Assembly (NCBI GenBank): GCA_039881045.1
Contig: JAYWVB010000017.1
Coordinates: 310,001-374,000, forward strand
Origin: Chaetomium olivaceum
Lineage: Eukaryota > Ascomycota > Sordariomycetes > Sordariales > Chaetomiaceae
Length of the DNA: 64,000 bases
Direction of reading: 5' to 3'
Shown: positions 46,201 through 59,500 of the stretch, in pieces
Layout of the letters: each line of letters opens with the position of its first letter
Numbering within the stretch: position 1 is the stretch's first letter
Made by a program: the position numbers and the translations under genes
The notes under the pieces: model-generated
Told to the model about the DNA's origin: nothing
The model's input: the letters and a program-made list of their open reading frames with translations, nothing else
The model's database searches: none

Positions 46201-49200
46201 CGTGAGTTGATTTACGGCGGACAACGATGTCACCAACTCTGAATTCCGTCCCCGCCTCGGTAGAAGGGTACCGGCGAGATTGTTCAGCCGTTTTCCTCGG
46301 GCGGGCCTTGCGGTTGGTTCACTGACGCTGGGCTGGAGCCACCCCCACCAGGTTGGTGAGTGAATCGAATCACGACTCCCAGGGACTCGGATCGATGCAC
46401 CCATGCAAGGGGTCGATTTTTTCTTGGTGCACGGCCCAGCTGCAAAATGAACCAGGGCAGGGCTTGTTGATCGCCGACCAAATATGAGCTTCTGATTGGG
46501 AAGTGAACGAGCTCTCTGCACGGTTCCAAAACTCCCCAGCCCAAAATGCAAGCCCGCGCGTCTTCACAGTCGGGGGTTGGCGACGGGGAAACGCTAGTTA
46601 GCGAGGCCCAACGTTGCTGCAGATGGGGCGTCACGCCGGCCCACAGCTTGGCACATGTCAACGATGCTTTTGGGAAGAAGAGCGCGGAGTGACGGCAACG
46701 GAAGCCCGGGCTGGGTTGGTTTGGGTGTTCTGCAAAGCTGGTGCAATTTGGCCATGTTCTGGCTGGACGTTCGTTGGCTATCCGGGTTCTGACAACAGAC
46801 GGCGTCATTGCAGCGTTGTGGTGTTGCAAAAAAAATGAGCGTTTCAAGGCCTACCTTGGATGCTATGGAGGTTGCCCGCCCCGCAGGCCGGGCACTACCG
46901 GCAGGACTTCCGTTTCGGAGCCGGGAAGACCCCACCGGACCGGACACGTCGGGCGGCGCAGGAGGACGTCATGCACGGTACAAACATCCCTGCCATAGCC
47001 GAACCGACGCGGCATGAAGGCCGGGACGCGTGGGGAAGGTCGGCAAGCCATCGTGGTAGGCAGCAAGAAATGTCCCCGGTCGGGCCCTGCGCAGCCACGC
47101 GCCGTCTCCATCCGAAACGGGACGACGACGAAACCTCACCGCAACATCACCAGCGGGACACTCATCAGATGCACAGCCTCGATTCGCGCGCTCCTCCATT
47201 GCGACGACGCGGGGTGAGGCGGGCGGTCATGGTGCCATGCCATGCAATGCCATGCTTTGAAGGCGGCCAAAGTGGGGGGGGGGTGCCCTCTTGAAACATG
47301 ACACGGCAGAGCGGCCACTCGAAACAAGGGCTCTTGACGAGCGGGAAGGAAGCGAGTCTTCTGGAAGGGTCCGTGCCGCAAACGGACATCAACCCTCAAT
47401 CAAGAGAGAGAGGCCGGCTAAACCAACGATTGGTGAGACGTCACGGCTCACTTGACGGCGGTGTGTATTGGGGAGGGGAAAAAGCTCATGCTACACTAGT
47501 ATACACATGGGGTTGGTTACTCTCGCTCATGCCGAGCTGTGCCGCAACACCACCACCAACCATTGTGGGTTTCGTTCGCTGTCTGTGCCTTATGGGACGG
47601 TTTTTGCATCTGCTAATTAATAACTATGTGGTATGTACGTAACTCACAGGGTGGGGGAGGAGTCAAATGACAAGTCAGGGTTGCTGGACCATCGGGTCAT
47701 CGGACAACTTTCTGTGTCCGAGAGACGAATCTGTGCGTTTCTCAGTGAAACAGACAAGGAAACCCAACAATCTTTTTTGAGACTTGTGGTTGGCGCGGCA
47801 GGCCTTTCCACGCGTCTTTGGATGAAATCCACCACTGGCAAGACACTCTGTTCTTGGTATGGTTAACTGAACTGGGGTGACACGGACGCTATCACAATGA
47901 CTTATCCATGGTCATAATGGGCTGATTGCCCCACCACGGTTGGGGGGTTTGGGGTCATATCGTTGTGGACGGGATGCCAGTTTCTGAAGCTTCCCGCTCA
48001 CTAACCTGCAGGCTGTCGGCCTCGGGTGCTATGAATCAGTGCGGGACTGCCGCTATGCTCGTTAACTCTGTAGTTACTTGGTATGTCCGTAATAGTACAA
48101 ATAATGAGCTCGCATGTCGTTTTCGCCAAAGACCGAGGATCGGCCGTTTTAGCGGCATGGCGATCGATGATTCGGAGCGCAGGGGTTGAACGGCAGCAGC
48201 AGCGACCGGTTTACTGCATCTGGTAAGGCTGGAATCTCGACGTCCGCTGAAAAATGTCTCCGGGTGCCGGGGATGTCCGGGGCTTGCCGCTTGCCGGGAC
48301 CGGGGTGGCCAGGGTGTGCTCTGGAACTTTAGCGGGAATGAGACCGGGAATAAGCAGCTTAGTATGGTTAGTGTAGTGGGAGTGAACTGGAGGGGGATAC
48401 TTGAGAGGTAAGGTACTGTACACGAGAGTAAGTGAATAATGATAGGGAGAAACTCTTGGAAGAATGTGTCCTGTGTACACAATAACAGTTATACTAGTTA
48501 GCTGATTCTTGGTTGTGGGGATCGTCAAGCCGCAGCGCAGCAAAGTTCCAGGTTGAGCCATGTGGTGGTGGCTGCTTACACAAGAGGTGGTTGTCTTGGT
48601 GTTGGGGGCCGAGTAGGACTTCGTACCTTGGCCAGGGAGGGGTTGACCGTTCAATTCAATTCGAGTAAATGAATAAGATGGTTAGTTAAATATGTGATTA
48701 ATGGGTTTAAACATGGGGTTGCGGAAGGATTTACACTCATTTCCACGCGCCACTAGCGCGCGTTACCGCGGCTAGTGGATGCGTTTGTTTGATTCGCGGT
48801 GCTTGGCACTTTGATGAACCACCATCATTTCACTCGACAAGCGCGAATCGAATGCAGGGTGCCACACACAGACAACCTGCAGACAACCTGGAACCCGACA
48901 ACCCTCCCATAACTGCTTGAAGGGGGTTTGAGTTGGAGGGGTTGGCCGCTCTTATTGGCCGCTTCCACGTGCATCTTCGATCCTGCGGGCGCCTAACCGC
49001 GTACCCAGCGTACCCATTGCAACGGAAGGCACATCCCAGTGGGATGGATGTCACCTGGCCGCAGCTTCCATCGACCATCGAAGCACGCAGCCTTGACCTA
49101 CAGAAGGTGTAACCGAACAATCCATCGAATCAATCCATCGAATCAATCCATTTCGCGACCAGCAAATTATTGCGGGCACCCCGATTACTCCTCCATTCAA

Positions 49201-50125
49201 GGTCCCCGCCAGTGAATGCAAACCTACCTTACCTTACCTATCCAGCCTTCGCTTCCAACAAACAGCAACGGTGGACGACCACGTCACATCAAGAGGATCC
49301 GGGAGAAGCGCGTGCCCCCCCAGCACTCTAGCAGACAGACAAATCGCCAGTCTCCCCTGGTACCCCCAGTATTTTCTTTTGCCGAACGCGATCCTCCCGC
49401 CGCTTGGTGTCACACCTAACCCCTGCTGCGCTTTCCTAGTCAATTCAAGCTTCGAGACCTGACTTCCAGTTGCTGGACAAGGGCAGCAAGGGAGGGGGTC
49501 CAACACTCTTCCACACGACTAGGGAGGGGGGCCGCCGCCGCCGCGCCACAGCCGACCAAACAAACGAACGACACAAAAGACAAGACAAGACAAGACAAGC
49601 GAGCCTAAGCGATCGGCACACACCACCACACCACCACGTGCCCTGTCCGGATTTCGTGTGGCTACCTGGACTGGAAGCCGTATTCGGGGGCCCGTCATCG
49701 GCAGCAGGGAAGGAAGGCCGCCATCTGGGCCGCCATCTGGGCCGCCGCTCCAGCCGCCCGCCCTTGACGCTTGGGTTGGCTTGCAGCTTGCAGCGTGCAC
49801 TCAGATTTGCCGGGTCGCGACCTGTCTTGTGCGGGACCCAGACCATTCAGTACCCGCGAGGTTGGTAGCTACTGGCCGGTACTGCCAGATCTGCCTGGCC
49901 TGATCTGTTGACCTGTGAAAGTGCCGGCTGTGGGAAGTGGCTGCTTCTAGGCTGTCATTGGCAGTACTTCGGTGTCGAGTTGTTGTTCGCTTATGTTAGG
50001 CGGTTGGTGACCATCACGACGCAGGACAGCCTTGCTTTTGCTTCAGCACGCGCCGAGAACGGGCCAGGGAAACGACTTGTTTGAGGGTTGGAGGCTTGGT
50101 GGAGAGCTTATCGGGGTAGCACAAC
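43272..50125. other. 6.9-kb gene-poor region
   Basis: No recognisable gene. Open frames up to about 190 codons occur on both strands, overlap each other and show no family resemblance. There are small tandem elements: an atcgaatcaatcc repeat near 49130-49150, a (acaag)n tract near 49576-49599 and a duplicated gccgccatctgg near 49720-49745. The right end is probably the promoter and leader of APC2. Confidence 0.5.
49576..49599. repeat. (ACAAG)n pentanucleotide microsatellite
   Basis: About five tandem copies of a five-base unit lie some 530 bases before the APC2 start codon. Confidence 0.75.
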
Positions 50126-53100
50126 ATGCCGGCCGCTGTGGCATCTCAGTGGCGGGACCGCCAACGGCGGGTGTTCCAGTCCGTCTTCCAGACGGACGTT
50201 GCTCAACCCACGCCTCAGTCGGCTCCAAGTACCCTTCTCCCAGGTCCTGAACAGCCGTTCGGCGTATCTGCAGCGTCCTTGCTCGGCCAACAGCAACATC
50301 ACCCGTTGCAGAGCCATGGGCACCACCCCCCAGCAGACCACCACTCACTCCGGCGAGGTACCCCTGAGCCGCCCCTCCAGACGACATCCGCACAGCCACT
50401 ATTCCCCCCTCCGGCAGACACAGACGACCAGGCAGCCTATGATCGAGCCTGGCACGTCGTAACCGCCCACATCGCCCTCCCCTCGTCTGCCACCGCTGAC
50501 GATACGTTTGGGACCACCACCACCACCCCCACCACCACTTCTGCCCTTGCCGCAGAGCCGCAGCAGCAGCAGCAGCAGCAGTCATGGCCCGGCAGCAGTA
50601 GTAGGAGACGGGGCCGCGGGCGTGACGCTACTCCTGCCGCCTCGTCCGGCCCAGTCTCAGGCCCTGCCTCCGCCCCTGCTGGCGGCGACTTCCACGAGGC
50701 TTTTGCCCTCCTTGCCAACGCCGGCACCCTGCTGCCCCGTGCCACCCGCACCGGCGACGTCCTGGCTTGGCATGTTCGTCAGATGCGCGCCCACTTTGCG
50801 AAGCACGTGATCCCCCTCTTGGCCGGGTGTGTTGATGATGGCGGTGGAGGTGGAGGTGCTGGTGCTGGTGCTCGTCGTGATGGTGAGTCGGGGGGAGATG
50901 ATGATGAGGAGGAGGAGGAGACCGGGGAAGTGGGTAACTACGGTCGTCGCTGGAAGGCGGCGGGAGGGAAGGGGAAAGGGGATTACTACGAGAGACACAT
51001 GGTGATTGTTATGAGCAGTATCCGGACGCTCGAAGCCGCGTTGCGGCTCTACTTCCACGGCCTCCATCAGTTACTATCGGGGTTTGCGCGCCTCGCTGAC
51101 GTTGCCCCGGAGGCAGCCAAGAATGCTGAGTTGCTGAATGCCCGCTTTCGGCGGGATTTGCATGCCCTTGTCGGCGGCTCCGTGTCGGCGGGGCTGATAC
51201 GCTCTGTAAAAGCCGTCTTGGTGCGCCTTGCGGGGACTATTCTCGGTATCCCTTCTCCCGATGAGGTTGGGGAGAGCGGGTAGTAGCCCGGCCGTCGCCG
51301 CCGGGGCCGGACGATTTGAAAGTACAGGCTGCGAGAGAGCGGTTAGTTGAGCTGGTCCAGCAGCTGCAGAATGTAGGGCTGGCTGGCGAGCGGTTTCAGG
51401 TCTTGTTCGCCGAGGTTATGGACACCATGATGTCTACCTTCGTTGTCGGGGCTTATGCCGGCGTGTGGTCTGCGCCAGACACGCGCTCGTTCTCGGCTAC
51501 GATGGACTCGGTCTCGCGAGGCGCACCGTTGTCTACGGCATCGCCGTGTATTATGTCGTTGAACGACTGGGTGGAGAATCATTTCGCGCGACTGAGCTTT
51601 GAGTGCTGGCTTGCATCTTTGGCAATTCTCAAGGGCCACTGCCAGTGTCGCTAGCCGACCTCAAGATGTACCAGTCTCTCGCCCTCGGCCGCCTCGCGGC
51701 CCTGCGCATTCAGGAGTTGTTTGACATCGTCATGGCATGGCCGGCGTCCCGCCCGGCGCTGGACGACTTACGAGCCACAATCACCACCGCCGCTCGCCGG
51801 AAGCAGCTGACCAACAGCTTCTCGCGTGCGCTGCAGACCCGCCTCCTACACCCGGGCTGTAGCACGCTTGAGATCCTGCAGACGTACATCTCCATTATCC
51901 GCACGCTCCACGCTCTGGACCCCAGCAAGGTGCTCCTCAGCCGTGTCGAGCCGGGCCTGCGTTTGTATCTCTGCCAGCGGGAGGACGCAGTTCGCGTCGT
52001 TGTCGCGGGGCTTCTGGCTAGTCCCGATGAAATGCGTGCGGCGAGGAAGGTTAAGGAGGTATGGAGGCAACAACGCGACGAAGCCAGTCAAGCCAAGAAA
52101 CGTACAAGAGATCATGACAGCGCTTTCGACGCTATAAGTACGCCAGGACCTTCTTCAGCCAGAACTCCCCAGCCCAGAGCAGCCCGCCGTGGTTTCACCC
52201 CGCAAACAGACAGTACCCCGTCCCATACAAGAGCACCAACAACACCCGCTCGTCCACCCCTCCCCGCAAAGCCGGCCGATGCCCTCCCCAAAAAACTAGT
52301 TGAGCTCGCCCTCCTGCTCACCAACGACCCGTCCCAAGCCCAAACCCGCCGCGGCGCCGCTGCCACCCCTTCAGATGACGCAGACCTCGACTGGGCCGAC
52401 CCGTCCTGGCTGCCCGATCCCATCGATGCCGGCGCGCACTACAAGCGCCCGCGGCGCAGCGAGGACGTCATCGGCACGCTCATCTCGGCCCTGGGCAGCG
52501 AGGACGCCTTCATCAAGGAGTTTTCTGCCGTGCTCGCCGAGCGGCTGCTGCTACCTCCGGCGTCGTCGTCGTCGTCATCGTTGAGTGGTAATGGACAGAC
52601 GCAGCAGCGGTTTGAGCAGGAGCTGAGGGTGCTGGAGCTGCTGAAGCGCCGGTTTGGTGAAGCTAATTTGCAAGGGTGTGATGTGATGATAAGGGATGTG
52701 GTGGATTCGAGGAGGGTTGATGCTGGGATTTCGAAGCGGAGGGAGAGGATGGGCAGGGAGAGTCTAGAGGGGATGGAGGGCGCGGAGAGAGTGGGATTGG
52801 GGGGCATGGACGACATAGAGTATCACGCGAGCATTTTGAGCAGGCTCTTTTGGCCTAGCCTGGAGAGGGAGCATTTCCTGCTCCCTTCCGTCGTGGTCCA
52901 GCAGCAGGAGCAGTATGAGGCTGGGTATGAGGGGCTCAAGTCGCGGCGGAAGTTGACGTGGCTTAACCAGCTGGGTCAGGCGAGGGTCGAGATTGAGCTG
53001 GGTGATCGCACTGTCACGGTGGATTGCACCCCTGTCGAGGCGACCGTCGTGTATGCTTTCCAGGAGGGCGGCGATGATGATGGCGGCGACGGCGCGGTGC

Positions 53101-53591
53101 AGAAGTCGGTTGAGGAGCTGTACGAGCAGCTGCAGATGGACGAAGACCTCATCACGGCCGCGCTGCAGTTCTGGGCTGGCAAGGGCGTCCTCCGCCGCGT
53201 GGCGGGCGCCGCCGGCAGCAGCAACACCTACATTGTCGCGGAGACGCTCAGCAGCGAACCCGCCACCAGTGCTGCCGCCGCGGCGGCCGATACCACAACC
53301 GACGACCAGCCTATGGAGGAAGAACCGGCTGTGGCGGCGGCGGCGGCGGCTAAGCAGGGCATGTCGGCCAGAGAGCGCGAGCGCCGCGATATGTACTGGC
53401 GCTATATCCAGGGCATGCTGACGAATGCTAGCGCGAGCATGCCGCTGGCGCAGATGGCCATGATGATGAAGATGCTGATTGCGGACGGGTTCCCCTGGAG
53501 CAATGAGGAGTTGCAGGACTTCTTGGGGGAGAAGGTTGCGGCGGGGGAGATGGAGGTTGTGGGCGGGAAGTACAGGCTTGTTAGGAAGTGA
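50126..53591 (+). CDS. APC2: Anaphase-promoting complex subunit 2 (cullin-like), two apparent frameshifts
   Basis: Cullin-homology scaffold subunit of the APC/C ubiquitin ligase, which with the RING subunit Apc11 drives destruction of securin and cyclins. No intron is needed. Three frames join into about 1155 residues. The first (50126-51283) has the N-terminal region with a polyQ run and an acidic insert, plus a cullin-repeat-like segment ending TILGIPSPDE. The second (from about 51284) has DDLKVQAARERLVELV and DWVENHFARLSFE. The third (from about 51605) has LADLKMYQSLALGRLAALR, LTNSFSRALQTRLLHPG, LEILQTYISIIRTLHALD and LYLCQREDAVR, followed by the cullin-homology part (YHASILSRLFWPSL, KLTWLNQLGQARVEIEL). 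The C-terminal Apc2 winged-helix domain starts at RDMYWRYIQGML and ends KYRLVRK. One base appears missing at about 51262-51283 and one at 51601-51604. Since Apc2 is essential in model fungi, sequence error is the likelier cause. Confidence 0.9.
50562..50582 (+). repeat. CAG run encoding polyglutamine in APC2
   Basis: Seven consecutive CAG codons lie in the non-conserved N-terminal region of the Apc2 protein. Confidence 0.8.
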
Positions 53592-56500
53592 GTCTGGGCT
53601 TTTTCTTCTCACTCTTTCTGGGGGCGTGGATGGTGATGCGGTAGGGGGAGGTGGGGGTTGGTAGGTCTGTGACGATTGTCGGGTGGTAGGGAACGGTGGT
53701 TACTGAGATGATGGTCGGCTCTGGGGAGTGATGGTTAGTGCGATAGCAGTCGGCGCTGAGTGATGATTGTTATTGTGACGCCGCGTCTACGGATGGTGAT
53801 TAGTAGCGCTAGTGGCAGTGGAATAAGGCTGGAGGGGAAGAGGACAATGGGCATTTGTGCAATCCATGCTATCGGATTCCGCGATGTATGTATAAGCCGA
53901 GATGCTCGAGAGTTGAGAACCTCAACAACCCCCTATTTACACACATCTCTATATCTACATCTAGGTCTTCTAGCCCTGTCCACTCAGTCCTACAAACTAC
54001 CAACAACAACCTTTTTGTTGACACATATCTCTAAATACACATTTAGCCCTTTTCCACTCAAATCTCGGAACTACCAACAATAACAAACAAGCCCTTTACC
54101 TTCGAGCTCAAGCTTTCGGCCACCTGGATTAGCCATGCCGCTTTCCTCTTCCACGCAGTCACTCTCCCCATGCTTCACTACTTCTGTTGCACGGGGACCT
54201 TTCGTAAACTGCCTCTGGCGGGTATCCCTCCCTTCCTAGGCGGTTGGTCGCAAGAGCTGCCAGATTGCTCCCCTTCCCTCGACGGTCCGTTGGCTGCCTT
54301 ACACAGCGCAGATTAGGTCGATAACCCAGGACTGCCAGGCAAGCTCCTGGCGGGGCAGTTGCTATTTGTCTCTTTTCCCTTTTCTCAAGACGAAGGTCTC
54401 AAACGAAGTGGCTGATATCAGTTGAATCCGTGCTCAAGTTGTGTAATAGGGTTCCGGGTTTCAAATCTCGATCGCTGAAGTTAGGGAAGGCTATGGGGTT
54501 AGATCAGTAAGGACCAACAAGCGTGCTTCAGATTGAAATCGGAATATGACCCGATCAATGGGCTAGATATATCAGTGTGCACATTGCGGAGGCAGGTAAT
54601 TCTGATTCCAGGAAGGCTTTCTTCCACATGGCTATAGTTCAGGGTCAATTTGGGCTCATCACACTCGTTTGTCTTATCGGACTTGTCTACTAGGCTTGGC
54701 TCCATCGACCGCTCTGACAGCAATCCGGGCATGGCTTGCACAGACGATCCAAAACATCACAGTGTCAACGCCGCCCTGAATGAGGCGGCACATCGAGTAC
54801 TGACGCTCAGGACTAAACCATAATCGCCATGTCTATAGTGAACAGAGCTCTTCCTCGGTGCCTCGGGATACATAGGGGGTTGTGGCGTCTCCCAGCTACC
54901 ACGAAGGAATCCAACTCCCCATCTATTACAACAACTTCCTGTTGGACCAATGTCAGAGGAGCCAACCCGTTTAGACACACACTACTTCATAAACGAGCAC
55001 TCTGTGGTCCACACCAGCCACATGCCACTCACTTTAATTCCTAGATGCATCAAACGCTGAGGAAATATATCCGCGATGGTTGACAAGGCTGAAAACTTCC
55101 CAAACTCGCATCAAATATACCGCAGAGAACTCAAGCTTTCGGGTCTCAATAATACCCAAGGCCTCAGTAGTTTCATCAACGGCATTTCCCCTATCATTTC
55201 TTGCCCCCTCATACTCCTCTTGTTGACATCTCCGCCTTGCATCGACACGACACGGTTGCGTGTATAGTCGGCAGGATGCGTGTGTCAAAGTTAGAAAGCA
55301 TAATTATTGAACACAAACCCGCAATTCTACGCCCAGCTCAAGAATCTCTGTCATAAGGTATTCTCGCCATTTATACGATTGACATGTGAAGGAAGGGAAG
55401 GAGGAGAAATGATCACTGAAACCCAAAACCCCTTCGGTTGCCGGGCTGTTTCCCGCTGAATGAACTGCGCAAAGGAACCGAGCGGTATAGAAGAGGGAAA
55501 AAACCTAAGAAGGGAAAAGGAGCTTGGTGCCAGAGAGTCATAGCGGCGTCCGTCATGACCGGGTGCAGTTCCCGTCCCGTTGGTGAGTCGTGTTGGGTCC
55601 AGGTCAAGTTAGGTTAGGCTGACTCGCACGAGTTGGGTTTTGGGGGTAGGCAAAACATGGGACGTTGTTGTTCGTTCTGCGCTGCGGGAGGTAGGGCTGA
55701 TGAAGTATGTGGCGATCTGACAGGCGATATCGGGTTGATATCACCCGACTGCCGAGATGAGGCGGTGATGGAGACGAAAGCCGTTGTTGGTTAAAATCTT
55801 AAGATGAAAGGGGACTGTTTCCTGGATATTGATTAAAATAAGAGATGTTGCTGATGATTCAGAAGAACGGACGTTTGGTCCTTGTAACAATGGCGTATTT
55901 GGATGCCCGTTCTCATTAGTGCTACGAGCTTGGTGATGACGAAATGCATCGAGTTGAAATGGTCTCGACGGTTACTTGATGTTTTGCAAAGCTTTCATTG
56001 TTATAATAGGAACAGTCTTTGTAAACTCCACACTACTGTAAATGGGATTGAACATCGGGGAAGTGTCATGGCCAGGGTCTGGATCGGAAAGGTTACGCAG
56101 GTAAACCTGCATCTGGCCATCGTGGAGATGGCAGCTCCAGAGCCGCCAAACGCGCCGAAGAGCGAGACAGAAAATTACACTCAAAAGAGTTTATGGGGCG
56201 AGGACTGTCATTGGGTTTCCCTGATTAGGCGAAATAATCCGGGAGAAGCAACACCATCAGTTCTGGCCACAAACACAAAATATATTACCGGCGGTTAACG
56301 TTACTTGCATTACTCGAGCTTCTGGCAAAGTGCTGATCAACCATGTCAGGTTCTCAATTGGGAGATGATTTGATCTCCTCTTGCCACCTACACTTCCGGA
56401 CCCGGCTCCGTTCGGAGGTGGTGGGTCGCCGATGGACTCCACTTATTGCCGTCGCGAATAGGCCGAAGACGGCAGGTCGGCCGGATTCGCTGGTCCGTGT

Positions 56501-59500
56501 CCGCAAGGCTGTTGAATCAAGGTAATTATGTTCCGTGCAGCACCTGAAACCCAACAAAACATGCCGGTCTATTGTTATTCGACGGCGGTGCCATTTTTGG
56601 GCACTTGGAATGAGGCGCGCAAGGTCCCCGACAGCAAACTGTGATCCATTTTGTGACCTGACATGGGGCGCACTTGCGTCAGTCACGTCGTTTCTTGCGG
56701 GTCAATTTCGTCAAGTTGGCGCCCATGAATGATGGAGGCCGGGAGAAACGGCCGGGCTGCAACCACCCTGTCATCCTTGAGTGCTGGATCCCTGGCATCG
56801 GTTTTTTTTGCTGGACACATCGTTCTTATGCAAACCGAGACCAAAACAGGAGCGAAATCCTGGCCCGCGGCTGCCGGCCCATTTTCGTTGGCGGAGATGC
56901 GCGACTTGCTGCGGGGTGCGGTGAGCGGGCTACGGGGTGGCGAAGACAACAAGGTGCGCGAGGATGGCGAGGCCTGGCCGTGGTTCTGCTGGGGCACAAG
57001 GGACGCTACGGTGCGATATATAACTTCTCCCGAGACTATTTGCAGGCCCGTGATGGGTGGCAGGCGGTAGTGCGACGTCGGTAACCGTTCAAGGACCGAA
57101 TAGGACTGCGTGGGTTTTTTCGTTTGGCGCTCGGCAATCATGACCTTGCGTTGGGCTGGGACCCGAACCTTGCGAGTCAGCCGCCAGGTTGGCCCATGAT
57201 TGACGTGCGCAATTACGCCCGGTCAGAGTGTGCCATCCAGCCTGCTGTGCTCACCCAAGTTTGAGTGGTGAGAGTGGGTTCGTGGCTGGCGAGGGGGTTG
57301 AGTAGCGAGCAGGCACGGTTATGGCGGGCAAGCTAAAACTTTTAGACACTTGGCTCCAGCAGGGCGATCTGTCTGGAAACAGTCTCGGTGGCATTGGTTC
57401 AACGCGGCTTCGGGCAGTCGGCCGAGCTAGTTAGCGAGCAAGGCGGACAGTAACTTCCCTTTTTATTCTGAACAGTCATGATCAAGCCATGCCCATAACG
57501 ACGTTGCGCTCTGGTCATTTTGCCTGCCAATGGCACCATGGCCCGAATAATGCCTGCTCGCCTGGCGTGTTTGGCCACCGAGAAGTTTCCTTGGTCCAGC
57601 TGTTCTGGGCCCGTTAAAAGCAGAGAGAGGGGTAACGTCGGGTGAGCATCAAACAAATCAGCGCAGCAGAGCGCACCTTGGACGGCTCGGGCATCATTGA
57701 CCACGGCTTGAGGATCTGATTCCCCCATGCAGCAGCGGAAAAAGCCCCCAATTCTGGTTGTGTTCCGGCGGGCCTCCTTTGCCTCCATTCCCGGGTTGTT
57801 TGAGCAGAGCCTCAAACGTACTCTGCAAAATGTTGTCGTCGTCATCATCATCGAACCGTTTTGAGCAGAGCGCATCGCCGTTTGGGGGAAAGTGATCAGC
57901 GCTGGGATGTTGAGTGCTTTTGAGCGAATCAGAGCCCTCTTTCAACGATGCGTGAGCCAATAGAAACGAGTCCTTGGACAAGGATCTTCCGATGTCCTGT
58001 CCTGTGTAAGCCACGAAGTCGGGCAGCTTCAGAGGGTTGGGGTTGGCGGCGTTCGTCAATCGTCGAAGATATGAACACCCGTGGGATAACCTCGGTATGG
58101 GTCGATCAGGCCGCCATAGTTAGTGTTGATTCGAGTGTTGATTCGAGTTTTGACTCATTGGGTAGACACTAGTAACCTAAAAATTAATAAAACCACCCGA
58201 CCTCGGCGAGGCGGTTGAATGATTAGTTAGTCCTGGTCAAGCTGGGTTGGGTTGGAAACGTTGATCAGCATCGAATAAGACCGGCGACAAGGCCCCGCAG
58301 GCGTCGGCGTATTCGTTTTGTCTATGAAGACACGTCGGTGTAATCCGCCTGCCGAGCTTTGCTGATGGCCGGGGAGAAGAGGGGAACGGGAAGACCGGAA
58401 GAAGGCGAAGATATGGACGCAGCTATCGTTTTACGAGTCGAGCTTTTCCCATCGATAAGACGGGTGGTCGGGAATTGATACTCCATTTCGGGGCAGCTCC
58501 CGTCCCTCCAGGCTCTCTGGATGCGTTTTTCCTCGGAAAAATTAGTTTGAGCCGTGAGGTGATGAGTTGAAAGCGATCGGGACCTACCTGAATAAGGTAG
58601 GTAGGTGCCTAAGGTAGGTAAGCGGTTACTTGTACTCAACTCGAAGTTGCCTCAGGACCTCTCTCTTGAGCGATCGGACTGCAGGGTAAGAGCGGCGGGG
58701 TGTGCAGAGTATGCACGAGGAAGGCGCACTTGCCCGGTCACGGTCTTACACAAGGGATTTCGATAGGTGTAATAGCTGTCTTACTTTTTATTTTACTTGC
58801 CCTCGTTCAAGTTATCGACAACCTCGGGCTAACAAACAGACGGAACACCCGGAAGACGCACACAAAAGGGCTCAAAGTCCGACGCCTGCCGGTGCGTGGC
58901 GGCAGCCCAAATTATTACTGTCTTTCCGTCAGCAGCCCACATTCGTCGCTTTGTGTCCCACGCTGTTCCATGCCGATACGGGCGCATGACAGATTACGGA
59001 ATACCGGCTCCAACAAAACACAGCATAATGGCGGGCGGGTTTTGGGTTCCAGGTTGATGCGCCGCAGACACGGAGGACCCGCGGGGCGTCGGAAGCAGGC
59101 ATTCCTGTCTCCTAGCCTATATACGGCGCTTGGCCTTCCATTCCAGACGTCGCAGCCACGGAACCGTCGTCCCTGGGTGCGCCACTTCACAGCAGCAGTA
59201 CAAGCAAGGGCCCCATTCCCCGTTCTCGTCCGGTTGCTCGCTCTCAGACACACAAAGGCGCAAAAATACCCGTTGCATCCCGGCGCGCCTCTGGAGTGTT
59301 CCCCTCCCGGCCAACGCACGGCGAGCGTCCAATCCGACAGGATGCAGCCCTTTGACCAAGATTTGCAGGTTGGCAAGTGGCACGTTCCGGGCTGCAACCA
59401 TGTAAGTCGCTGTGAAGCGAAGCCCAAGCAACCTGATGAACGGAGTCGCGGAGTCGGACTGGTCAGAAAAAAGGTGAAATGTGCGTGGGTGCAAACGCCC

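Noticed and set aside
52764..53612. 282-codon open frame on the minus strand
   Set aside because: Antisense shadow of APC2.
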